A DNA stretch of 27,484 nucleotides from assembly GCA_045656625.1 (NCBI GenBank), contig JAZORL010000040.1, positions 1-27,484 on the forward strand, read 5' to 3'. Shown one piece after another: positions 15,407-23,553 of the stretch. How positions within the stretch are numbered: the stretch's first letter is position 1; the number at the start of each line of letters is the position of its first letter. The position numbers and the translations under genes are program-made. This stretch comes from Scatosoma sp045656625. Its GTDB lineage: Bacteria; Bacillota; Clostridia; Christensenellales; Borkfalkiaceae. The notes beneath the pieces were generated by a model that saw only the letters and a program-made list of their open reading frames with translations, was not told the DNA's origin and made no database searches.

Positions 15407-17230
15407 ATGCTGAAAAAAGTATTTTTGAATATACTCCTCTTCTTGATGACGTTTATGCTTTTTGCGCTTGGCGGTTGCGGGGAATACAAAGGTATTTCCA
15501 ACGACCAAAGCGGCGTAAACTCGGAAAGCACGAGCAATAGCGAGGAAACGAGCGAGGGGACGGAAACCATTCAAAGAACCTTCTCCGTCACGTTGGTATT
15601 CAACGGAAAACCGCTCACGACGGCGGCAAAGTACGGCGTTGAGGCGCAATGGACGCGCACGGACGGAATTGCGGAAGTGCATAGAGCGCCGTTCGATGAA
15701 AGCGGCTATGCAAGCGTGACGGGTTTGGACGGGAACTATCAGGTTTCTTTGGAAGTACCCAAAGAAAATATGTCAAAATTCAATTACGTTTACAACACCA
15801 ACAAGACGAAAACAACGAACGGAAACCGTGATATTGAAATTACCCTTTTCCGTATGGGGCGTTTTACGTCGGGAAATGGTAAGGATGCATGGACGCCTTA
15901 CGAGCTCTCGCAGGCAGGTGTTTACGAGGTTGAAATCACAAGCAAGGACCACAAAGTTTACTGTGAATACGCGCCGACGAAGTCTGGTACGTACACGATT
16001 GAATCTTGGACGGACGTGAATACGGACAAGGTAAATCCCAAGCTGGAAATGTTTGAAAGCCACGTTGTGCGCAGAGAATTTTTCACGGTCAACGACGGTG
16101 GTGCGAGCGGTACGTTCACCAAGAATTTCTCTCACGCAATCCACATGGACGAAAGCAACTTTGCGGCGGACGGAAACGGACAAGTGGTATACGTTTTCGC
16201 AATTCGTGCGGAAGAAATCGACGGGAATTATCCCGTGAAGGTGCGTTTCCAAATCAGCTATAAGGCACCCTTCTCGTACGATACCTATCCTACGGAATTG
16301 ATCGCGGCGACCGAGCTGAATACGATGCTCCTTGAAGATATTAAAGAGCTGCGTTCCATGCCTATGGACACGTTTACGTCGGTGACAGGTTTGTCGAGCT
16401 CTGATTGGACGACTTTGCAAAATCTTACGGATGGTCAGCTCAACGACTTGCACACTCCGTATAGAACGTTTAGCGGTACGGCGATCTTGCGTTATATTTT
16501 AGGGCAGTATGCGCCGAGCGGCTCGATACGTTATCCCGAAGTGACCAACAGCAAGGGCGTCACCTACTTCGACGGCTCGATGTTTAAGTATTACGACCCT
16601 GAAAAGTATACGAATGGCGATGGTTTCTATCATCTTTACGACGAGATTAAGTATGCGACGACGGACGGTTTCGGCCCGATCTTGTACGCGACGATCACGA
16701 TGGATAATCGTTTCATCGGTGGGGATAATAGAAAACTGACCACGATAGAACACGCAGGGAATAAAGCATTGTCCGTTGCGGTAAAAGACGAAGAGGGCAA
16801 TATCAAGCTCCGCAATCACAAGATTTTCTTGGAAGGGTATAGAAGCGTTCTTAACGGTACGTCAGGTTTTTCGTATTTCTGCTCGGATAACTGCAAGTGC
16901 GACCATGCGGACGTTGGTTCGTTTTTCGAATCGGCGGCAAGTCCTGGCACAAAGATACAAAGCGGCGTATGTATTGCGGACTGCGCAAGCTGCACGAATG
17001 ACTGCTTAAACTGCCCTGAGGAATTATTCCAAACGTTCGGTTATGCGGACGTGGCAATGGGCGACGGCGTATTCCCTATAACCAAGGAATTGCAAATTTT
17101 CTTGCAACAGTTTGCAATTTCGCAGCGGTATTTCATGGACGGCAACGGCTGGGCGGAAACGTATCTTCAACCCACGATTGATTGTGCGGAAGCTGATCAA
17201 TGGTTGTTTGGCTGTGTGTACTATTTGTAA
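15407..17230 (+). CDS. Lipoprotein with C-terminal cysteine cluster
   Basis: The 607-residue product has a lipoprotein signal peptide with lipobox 'ALGGC' (Cys 24), followed by a Ser/Glu-rich linker. The first 250 mature residues look beta-rich, with a carboxypeptidase-regulatory-like stretch near residues 60-120 ('GYASVTGLDGNYQVSLEV'). Near the end eight cysteines lie within 45 residues (492, 496, 498, 522, 526, 529, 533, 536), spaced Cx3CxC then Cx3Cx2Cx3Cx2C. They may form disulfides or bind metal. I do not recognise the family. The gene starts 3 nt after the preceding stop, and its AAAGGAGGT Shine-Dalgarno (15392-15400) is made of the last sense codons of the previous gene. It is a probable surface client or partner of the MoxR/vWA system. 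Confidence 0.85.
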   Translation: MLKKVFLNILLFLMTFMLFALGGCGEYKGISNDQSGVNSESTSNSEETSEGTETIQRTFSVTLVFNGKPLTTAAKYGVEAQWTRTDGIAEVHRAPFDESGYASVTGLDGNYQVSLEVPKENMSKFNYVYNTNKTKTTNGNRDIEITLFRMGRFTSGNGKDAWTPYELSQAGVYEVEITSKDHKVYCEYAPTKSGTYTIESWTDVNTDKVNPKLEMFESHVVRREFFTVNDGGASGTFTKNFSHAIHMDESNFAADGNGQVVYVFAIRAEEIDGNYPVKVRFQISYKAPFSYDTYPTELIAATELNTMLLEDIKELRSMPMDTFTSVTGLSSSDWTTLQNLTDGQLNDLHTPYRTFSGTAILRYILGQYAPSGSIRYPEVTNSKGVTYFDGSMFKYYDPEKYTNGDGFYHLYDEIKYATTDGFGPILYATITMDNRFIGGDNRKLTTIEHAGNKALSVAVKDEEGNIKLRNHKIFLEGYRSVLNGTSGFSYFCSDNCKCDHADVGSFFESAASPGTKIQSGVCIADCASCTNDCLNCPEELFQTFGYADVAMGDGVFPITKELQIFLQQFAISQRYFMDGNGWAETYLQPTIDCAEADQWLFGCVYYL

Positions 17231-17312
17231 TTCTCATTTACACAAAAGACAATCCCGAAAGGGTTTATCTTAATAAAAATCAACATTAAATTAAGCAAAA
17301 GGAGGCTTATTT

Positions 17313-19643
17313 ATGAAGAAAGGTATCTATTTAGCATTGTCTATGATGCTTGTTCTTGGCGCATTCACGGCATGTGGCGGCGGTAAGGATAAGGACAACG
17401 ACAACAGTACGCCTGATTCTGTAACGAGCGAAACGCCCGCAGGCAGCGAAGGTGGCGAAGGTGAAGGCAGCGAAGACGTTGGTGGCAGCGAAGGTGGCGA
17501 AGTAATCGAGCCCGTGGAAATCCCCGAAGATCTCGACGTAGCAGGTGCAATTGCATTCGGTAAAGATTATGCAAGCAGAGTAACGCACGGTGCAGGTGCT
17601 CTCGTTTATGAGTACAATGATCCCGACTATGGTTTTACCAATACGGAAAGCATTATCTATGCGTTGAACGACGAATTTGTTTACACCAACACGATTGGCG
17701 ACAGCGAAGACGCAGAAAAAAAAGAATGCTGGTTCTCGTTGGATGCAAGCGGCAACATTTTTGCGGTGAAAAATGGTGGCCCTTATGATGAAGAACTGAG
17801 CGAAGACATGATGAATGGTTATGCGTTTAGCGGTTCCTATATTGCAAGTGTTTACGAAACTTTCTACGGTGTTGAAAGTCTTGTTTCCAGTCTTTATACG
17901 ATGGCAAGAGATTCGTATGATTACTATCAACAATGCCTTGAAGACGCACAACTTGCTGAAGACGCAACGTTGATTGCAAACGTTGAATACGTTATTGCAA
18001 ACTGTGGTTATAGTGAAATGTCGACGGAAGTTGAAGGTCAAAAAATTTACGGCTTCTCGTTCAGAAGTGGTGACTATTACATTTATGAAGTAAACGTAGT
18101 ATTTACGTTGTCTGAATATGGCTATATTGAAACGCTTTCCATTAACACGGAATCGTATGCTCCTGATAACTACACGGTAGAAACGAAAGAAGTAACGCTT
18201 GCGGATGAAGAAAACGGCGTTCCCGCGGCTACGGTAGACGTTTTGGTGAAAAATGCAGAAGCTACGGTTAACACCGTTTACACGGTAGCCGTACAACAAA
18301 ACGTTGAACTTGAAGGCGTTGAATTGCCTACGGAAAATGCGTATTCGGCGGAATCCGTATATGCGACCGATTTCACGATGAGCAAAGACGGCGAAGCGGT
18401 TGAAAGCGGTGCGGTTCTTGAATTGCGCGTAGGCGACAAAGTTGAATTCGACGTTACGTTGTCCGAAGGCGCAGTAATGGCATTTAACGAACCCGTATTT
18501 ACGATTGACGGCGAAGTTCTCGATTGGTGGGACACCAGAATGGTGTTGGCAGCAAGAAACGAATATGATGATAACGGCGTTGCTACGATGAATGGTATCA
18601 TTATGACCGTTAAACAAACGGGTGAATTTACCGTAGGCGTTAAGATTGGCGCATCGGAAGAAAAGATAATCACCGTAAAAGTTGCGGAAATTCTTCCTAC
18701 GCACATCAATGTTTATTCGAAAGACGCTAACTATAATGAGATCGACGAAGCTACCGTATATGTAGGCGTAGCAGTACCTCTTTACGTAAGCGTTACGGAA
18801 TATGCAAGCGATCTTCACACTCTTCAACTTGACGATACCACGAACGCTTCGATTTCGGTAAACGATCAGGGTCAAACTGTATTTGTTGCTACTGCTCCCG
18901 GTACTTATACGATTACGGCAAGATCGTCTGTTGTGGATACGGTTGTTGATACGATTACGATCACCGTAGAAGCAATCCCCGAACTTTCGGATATTCTTAC
19001 GGGCGAATGGGCTGTAGACTACGGTCAAGAAAAGTACAACGTTAAATTCATCGAAGACAACAAAGTGGTTATCACGTATGATTACGTTGCTGATGAAGAA
19101 CAAGATCCTGAAACGTTGGAATGGACGCCGATTTGGGAAACGATTGTTTCTACGTATTCCTACACGCTTGATGGTACGAACATTGCTTTGACGTTGGTTG
19201 ACGGTACGGATCTTAGATTGCAGCTCGTATTCACCGATACGCTTGGCTTGGCTGTAAGAGTTGAAAATAAATGGATGCCTGGTATGACCTATGATATCAA
19301 TCTCACCAAAGTGGAAGCAAGTGAAGGTGACGAAGAATTGACGGGTGTTGCTGCAAATGTAGTTGGCACTTGGACGGCGGACGACGCAAGCCTTAGCTTC
19401 AATGAAGACGGCACGGGTTCGATGACGATCGGTGACTATACTTCCGAACTCACGTGGACCGTTTCCGAAACGGAGGGTTTTGGCGGTGGATATCCCCTTA
19501 CGGTTTCCGGTTTGGCGGATAATTGCCCCGCAAATGAAATCGTAGCATTCAAAATCAACGCTGACGGCACTTCGATTCTTTTGGCGGCATTTGAAGTTGT
19601 GAACGACGGTATGCCTACGGAATGGACGTTCGTAAAAGTATAA
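17313..19643 (+). CDS. Large lipoprotein with acidic linker and Ig-like domains
   Basis: The 776-residue product has a lipoprotein signal peptide with lipobox 'FTAC' (Cys 21). A low-complexity Gly/Glu/Ser/Asp linker follows to about residue 75. Further domains are a mixed region (75-310), a beta region (about 310-465), an Ig-like domain near 465-555 ('VFVATAPGTYTITARS') and two related lipocalin-like strands sets at the end, each opening with a G-[ET]-W core ('TGEWAVDYGQ', 'VGTWTADDAS'). I cannot assign a function. It follows the previous lipoprotein gene by 82 nt with a strong AAGGAGG site and no clear promoter, and is closed by a strong terminator, so it is probably the last gene of the operon. 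Codon choice is slightly richer in T-ending codons than in its neighbours, as in well-expressed genes. Confidence 0.85.
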   Translation: MKKGIYLALSMMLVLGAFTACGGGKDKDNDNSTPDSVTSETPAGSEGGEGEGSEDVGGSEGGEVIEPVEIPEDLDVAGAIAFGKDYASRVTHGAGALVYEYNDPDYGFTNTESIIYALNDEFVYTNTIGDSEDAEKKECWFSLDASGNIFAVKNGGPYDEELSEDMMNGYAFSGSYIASVYETFYGVESLVSSLYTMARDSYDYYQQCLEDAQLAEDATLIANVEYVIANCGYSEMSTEVEGQKIYGFSFRSGDYYIYEVNVVFTLSEYGYIETLSINTESYAPDNYTVETKEVTLADEENGVPAATVDVLVKNAEATVNTVYTVAVQQNVELEGVELPTENAYSAESVYATDFTMSKDGEAVESGAVLELRVGDKVEFDVTLSEGAVMAFNEPVFTIDGEVLDWWDTRMVLAARNEYDDNGVATMNGIIMTVKQTGEFTVGVKIGASEEKIITVKVAEILPTHINVYSKDANYNEIDEATVYVGVAVPLYVSVTEYASDLHTLQLDDTTNASISVNDQGQTVFVATAPGTYTITARSSVVDTVVDTITITVEAIPELSDILTGEWAVDYGQEKYNVKFIEDNKVVITYDYVADEEQDPETLEWTPIWETIVSTYSYTLDGTNIALTLVDGTDLRLQLVFTDTLGLAVRVENKWMPGMTYDINLTKVEASEGDEELTGVAANVVGTWTADDASLSFNEDGTGSMTIGDYTSELTWTVSETEGFGGGYPLTVSGLADNCPANEIVAFKINADGTSILLAAFEVVNDGMPTEWTFVKV

Positions 19644-19679
19644 TTGCTAAATAAAACTGCATAAGTTTTAAGAAAAAAG

Positions 19680-19721
19680 GGGCTGTCGCCGAAAGGCGAC
19701 AGCCCTGATTTTTGTATTTTT
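19680..19721 (+). terminator. Terminator of the MoxR/vWA/lipoprotein operon
   Basis: An 11-bp GC-rich stem GGGCTGTCGCC/GGCGACAGCCC (19680-19690 with 19695-19705) closes on a GAAA tetraloop and is followed by TGATTTTTGTATTTTT. It lies 37 nt after the stop codon. This is the strongest hairpin in the window. Confidence 0.95.
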
Positions 19722-19764
19722 CGTACCGTTTATCCTCATAATAAAGCGGTGGGGGTGTGTACGT

Positions 19765-21114
19765 ATGGAAAAAGCAAAGAAACAAGGCAAAGGCGCATTT
19801 TTGAAGGGGGCGGCTTGGATTGCCGTCGGCGGCTTTATCGCCAAAATCTTGGGAGCAATATACCGCATTCCTTTAACGAACGTAATTGGTAGCCACGGGA
19901 TAGGTCTATATCAAATGGTCTACCCCGTTTATTGTTTGCTTTTGACCGTTTCCGCCACGGGGATTCCTGCGTCCATTTCCAAGCTGACGGCGGAAAAGCT
20001 CGGGAAAGGGGAGTCGGATAAGCCTCTTTTCAAGACGGCGATGAAGCTTTTTCTCATGATTGGGCTTTGCGGCACGGTGCTCATGTGTATCATTGCCCCC
20101 TTTTTGGCGAGGGCGCAAGGGGCAAGAGAAATTACGGCAGGATATTTCACGCTTGCACCGTCCGTTTTGCTCGTTTCGGCAATTTCCGTCTTTCGCGGCT
20201 GGTTTCAAGGCAGGAATAAAATGCACCCCACCGCACTTTCGGAAATCACCGAGCAAGCTGTCAAAGTGGGTGTGGGGCTGCTTTTTGCCTATCTATTCCG
20301 TGACAACGCAGCAAGGGCGGTCGCCTTTTTGTTGCTTGCCGTATCCATTTCCGAGCTGGTCGCCCTCTTTCTTATGCTCGCCTTTTATAAAGGGGTAAAA
20401 AAGGGGGTAAAAAGGGAAAACGACGGGGGCAGGGTTGCGATGAAAACCATTTTACGATTGAGCATACCCGTCACGTTTAGCTCGATTTTAATCCCTCTTT
20501 CGGGGCTTTTGGATAGCGTACTCGTGCCACGTTTTTTAGGCGCGTATGCAAGCGACCCTGTTGCGCTATTCGGGCTTTTTTCGGGGGGAGCTGTCACGGT
20601 GATTAATTTGCCCGTTTCCATTTGCTATGGGATTGCGGCGGCGAGCGTGCCTGCCGTTGCGACGGTGAGCGCAAAAGCGGTGGGAAAACGTGGGGGAAGG
20701 AGTATTCGCAAACGCATTTATTTTTCGTTGTTGGTGACGGTCGCAGTCGCGCTCCCTTCGGCGTTTGGACTTTACTTTTTTGCCGAGCCTGCCGCGAAAA
20801 TTATTTTTCGGTCGTTGAAAGGGGAAGAACTTGTCACCTTGGTCAAGCTCATTCAAATCTTTTCGGTGAGCGCGCTGTTGCTTTCGCTCGTACAAACCCT
20901 TTCGGCGTGCTTGACTGCGCAGGGAAAACCGCAATTCGCCGCACTTTCCATGCTAATAGCCGTCACGGTAAAGACGGGGCTTTATTCTTGGTGGCTGCGG
21001 GATTCAAGTACGTCTGTTTATGGAATGGCGTATGCGACAAACGTGTGTTATTTGATTGCTTTTTTGCTCGATTTATTATATAATTTAATCGTAAGCAAGA
21101 GAAAAAAGGAGTGA
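19765..21114 (+). CDS. SpoVB/YabM-type polysaccharide flippase
   Basis: The 449-residue, highly hydrophobic product belongs to the MATE/MOP flippase superfamily. The N-terminus ('GAAWIAVGGFIAKILGAIYRIPL', then 'IGLYQMVYPVY' and 'GIPASISKL') is the pattern of the stage V sporulation protein B / YabM / MurJ-like branch, which moves lipid-linked cell-wall or polysaccharide precursors across the membrane. About 12 spans can be counted. It is shorter than Bacillus SpoVB (about 518 residues). It is followed at 6 nt by a YabN/MazG gene, the same order as yabM-yabN in Bacillus. I cannot tell from sequence whether it is SpoVB itself or YabM. A G-rich site (GGGGGTG) precedes the start. Confidence 0.88.
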   Translation: MEKAKKQGKGAFLKGAAWIAVGGFIAKILGAIYRIPLTNVIGSHGIGLYQMVYPVYCLLLTVSATGIPASISKLTAEKLGKGESDKPLFKTAMKLFLMIGLCGTVLMCIIAPFLARAQGAREITAGYFTLAPSVLLVSAISVFRGWFQGRNKMHPTALSEITEQAVKVGVGLLFAYLFRDNAARAVAFLLLAVSISELVALFLMLAFYKGVKKGVKRENDGGRVAMKTILRLSIPVTFSSILIPLSGLLDSVLVPRFLGAYASDPVALFGLFSGGAVTVINLPVSICYGIAAASVPAVATVSAKAVGKRGGRSIRKRIYFSLLVTVAVALPSAFGLYFFAEPAAKIIFRSLKGEELVTLVKLIQIFSVSALLLSLVQTLSACLTAQGKPQFAALSMLIAVTVKTGLYSWWLRDSSTSVYGMAYATNVCYLIAFLLDLLYNLIVSKRKKE

Positions 21115-21120
21115 AGAAGC

Positions 21121-22554
21121 ATGATTACGGTAATCGGTCTTGGCGTGGAAAAGGGGGATTTGACAAAGCGCGGCGAGCAAACAATTTTGAATGCAGCGAA
21201 AGAAAATCGCAAAATCGTGGTGCGGACGGCGCATACCCGTTCGTATGAAACGGTATTGGATTTAGGGGTTCCGCACGTGACACTCGATACCGTGTACGAG
21301 ACGAGCAGGAATTTTGGTGCGCTTGCGAAAAAGCTTGCGACGGCGGTGACGGAGCAGGGCGAGGATACGGTGTATCTTGTAGACGGTGCGGCGACGGAAG
21401 ATACGTCCGTCAAAGTGCTTTTGAAACGCTTGCGTGGTAAAGTGGAAATTATCGACGGTGTTTCCAAGACGACGGCGCTTGTGCGTGCGGCTGGGTTTAA
21501 GGGGTGCTCTTATACCGCTATTTCTGCGTATGAGTTGTTGCAAAAAACGGCAAGCGGCGACGTTGCGTTGCCCTTGATTGTGTACGATTTGGACGATAGA
21601 GGGCTTGCCTCGGATATTAAGCTTGCGCTCGGGAATCGCTTTGGCGAGGACTTGAAGGTCTATTATCTTTGCGGCGGCAAGCGCAAAAAAATCAGTCTTT
21701 GGGAGCTTGATAGACAAAAGGAATACGATTATACTTCGGCGGTTGCGCTGGAAGAAATGGAATTGCTCGAAAAAACTCGGTTTGGGATCGAGGATTTGAA
21801 AGAAATTATCCTGCGCTTACGTGCGCCGAATGGTTGTCCTTGGGATCGTGTACAAACAAACGAGAGCATAAAAATGTCGGCGGTGGAGGAATCGTACGAG
21901 CTTGTGGACGCAATCGACTGCGACGACGATGAAAAAATTCTCGAAGAGGCAGGGGATATCTTGATGCAAGCGGTGTTCCATGCGGTTTTGAAAGAGGAGC
22001 AGGGCGCATTCGATCTCAACGACGTGGTGAGTGGTATTTGTACGAAGCTGATTACTCGTCACACCCACGTGTTTGGCGAGGACGTTGCGACGGACGGCGA
22101 AAGCGCGCTTTCCACTTGGGAAAAGAATAAAATGACGGAAAAGCATCAAGTTACTTATGCGGACTCGGTAAACGACGTGCCGAAATGTTTCCCTGCGGCG
22201 ATGCGTGCGCAAAAGATTGGAAAACGCGCGTCGAAAGCGGGTATGGACTTTGCGAGCGTAGAAGATGCGGCAAGCCGTATACAAGAGGAGCTTAACGAGT
22301 TTTTCTCGGCGTACAAGGCAGGGAAAAAGGACGAGGCGGAAAAGGAGCTTGGCGACGTGTTGTTTGCGGCGGTCAACGTGGGCAGAAAGGCTGGTTGCGA
22401 CTGCGAAAAAGCACTTAAAGAAAGTGCGGAGCGGTTTGCAAAACGTTTCACGATTGCGGAAGGACTTGCACTTGACGAAGGGAAAATCGTGACGGAGCTT
22501 TCCGAGAAGGAATGGGACGAGTATTACGTCCGAGCAAAAGCGAAATTACAGTAA
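21121..22554 (+). CDS. mazG: YabN-type protein: tetrapyrrole-methylase-like domain fused to MazG
   Basis: The 477-residue product has two parts. Residues 1-200 follow the tetrapyrrole (SAM-dependent) methylase fold seen at the N-terminus of YabN, but the usual GPGD loop reads 'GLGVEKGD' and the PGxP loop reads 'DGAATED', so SAM use is doubtful. Residues about 225-477 form a double MazG nucleoside triphosphate pyrophosphohydrolase. The first unit has E256-E257-x2-E260 and E276-x2-D279, the metal-binding set. The second has E389-E390-x2-E393 and E409-x2-D412. MazG hydrolyses NTPs to NMP and pyrophosphate, probably removing unwanted nucleotides. An AAAAGGAG site lies just upstream. It sits between the flippase and the dihydrouridine synthase genes in one operon. 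Confidence 0.93.
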   Translation: MITVIGLGVEKGDLTKRGEQTILNAAKENRKIVVRTAHTRSYETVLDLGVPHVTLDTVYETSRNFGALAKKLATAVTEQGEDTVYLVDGAATEDTSVKVLLKRLRGKVEIIDGVSKTTALVRAAGFKGCSYTAISAYELLQKTASGDVALPLIVYDLDDRGLASDIKLALGNRFGEDLKVYYLCGGKRKKISLWELDRQKEYDYTSAVALEEMELLEKTRFGIEDLKEIILRLRAPNGCPWDRVQTNESIKMSAVEESYELVDAIDCDDDEKILEEAGDILMQAVFHAVLKEEQGAFDLNDVVSGICTKLITRHTHVFGEDVATDGESALSTWEKNKMTEKHQVTYADSVNDVPKCFPAAMRAQKIGKRASKAGMDFASVEDAASRIQEELNEFFSAYKAGKKDEAEKELGDVLFAAVNVGRKAGCDCEKALKESAERFAKRFTIAEGLALDEGKIVTELSEKEWDEYYVRAKAKLQ

Positions 22555-22570
22555 AACGAAGGGGGCAGGT

Positions 22571-23509
22571 ATGCGTTTAATGCCGATTCGCGTGGGAGAT
22601 ATACAACTGAATAACAACGTATTTCTCGCACCGTTGGCAGGGTATACCAACTATCCATTCCGCAGACTTTGCAAGGAGTATGGCGCAGGGCTGTGCTATA
22701 CGGAAATGGTGAGTGCAAAGGGCTTGAAATACGGCAGCGAAAACACCAAGGAGCTTTTATATACGGACGAGCACGAGGGGCTTTGTGCGGTGCAAATTTT
22801 CGGGAACGACGCTGAAATTATGCGTAGGGCGTGTGAAAACGAAGCGCTTGCACCCTTTCCGATTGTGGATATTAATATGGGCTGTCCCGTGCCGAAAATT
22901 TATAAAAACGGAGAGGGGAGCGCCCTTTTGGAAAACCCTAAGCTTGCGGAAAAAATCGTTGAGGAATGCGTGAAAAGCGGTAAAATTGTCACCGTGAAAT
23001 TCCGTATCGGGATTGACGAAGTTTCGCTTGTCACGGAAGAATTTGCCAAGCGTATGGAAGGCGCAGGGGCGAGCCTTATCACCATTCACGGAAGAACGAA
23101 GGATAAAATTTACGCAGGAGACGTGAATTTTGGCGAAATTGCAAAAGCGAAAAACGCAGTCAAAATCCCTGTGATTGCCAACGGCGGCGTGTTTTCAAAC
23201 GAGGACGCTGAACGGTTAATAAAGGAAACGGGTGCGGACGGCGTAATGGTAGCTCGAGCGGCGTTATTTGATCCGCAAATCTTTTGTGCCTTGACAGGCA
23301 CGCCGACGGAAAACCGTAGGGAAATGTTCGAAAAACAAATGAAATGGACAAGGCAGGTATGCGATGAACGCTTTACAACGGTGTTTATGCGCAAGATGGC
23401 GGCATTCTACGTCAAGGGTACGCGCGGTGCGGCGGCGTTCAAGGATAGACTCTTCCAAGCGCAAACCGCCGACGAGATTTTGTCCATCACTCGTGAGATT
23501 TGGGAATAA
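22571..23509 (+). CDS. dusB: tRNA-dihydrouridine synthase (DusB type)
   Basis: The 312-residue product is a flavin-dependent dihydrouridine synthase that reduces uridines in the tRNA D-loop. It shows the N-terminal 'APLAGYTNYPFRRL' (residues 20-33), 'QIFGND', the active-site loop 'INMGCPVPKI' with the catalytic Cys 105, 'VKFRIG', 'ITIHGRT' and 'IANGGVFS', and a C-terminal helical domain. The pattern fits the DusB/Dus1 branch of Firmicutes. Length is normal. It lies 16 nt after the MazG gene, with AGGGGGC before the ATG; a second ATG three codons on is possible. It is convergent with mnmA, another tRNA modification gene. Confidence 0.95.
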   Translation: MRLMPIRVGDIQLNNNVFLAPLAGYTNYPFRRLCKEYGAGLCYTEMVSAKGLKYGSENTKELLYTDEHEGLCAVQIFGNDAEIMRRACENEALAPFPIVDINMGCPVPKIYKNGEGSALLENPKLAEKIVEECVKSGKIVTVKFRIGIDEVSLVTEEFAKRMEGAGASLITIHGRTKDKIYAGDVNFGEIAKAKNAVKIPVIANGGVFSNEDAERLIKETGADGVMVARAALFDPQIFCALTGTPTENRREMFEKQMKWTRQVCDERFTTVFMRKMAAFYVKGTRGAAAFKDRLFQAQTADEILSITREIWE

Positions 23510-23520
23510 ATACGCAGTAA

Positions 23521-23551
23521 AAAAAGGACTTGCAAGTTGCAAGTCCTTTTT
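23521..23551. terminator. Bidirectional terminator between dus and mnmA
   Basis: A perfect 14-bp stem (23521-23534 with 23538-23551) reads AAAAAGGACTTGCA/TGCAAGTCCTTTTT around a 3-nt centre. The A tract on one side and T tract on the other let it end transcription of both convergent genes. It lies 11 nt after the dus stop and directly before the mnmA stop. Confidence 0.92.
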
Positions 23552-23553
23552 GG

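Noticed and set aside
17231..17312. CCC-GAAA-GGG hairpin between the two lipoprotein genes as a terminator
   Set aside because: The stem is only 3 bp with a mismatch beyond it and the T run is broken. At most it is a weak processing site.
17331..19103. A 590-residue open frame antisense to the second lipoprotein gene
   Set aside because: It lies wholly opposite a gene with signal peptide, RBS and sensible domains. Its product is extremely rich in Arg, Phe, Asn and Val with no domain pattern, as expected for the complement of a gene rich in GAA, ACG and GTA codons.
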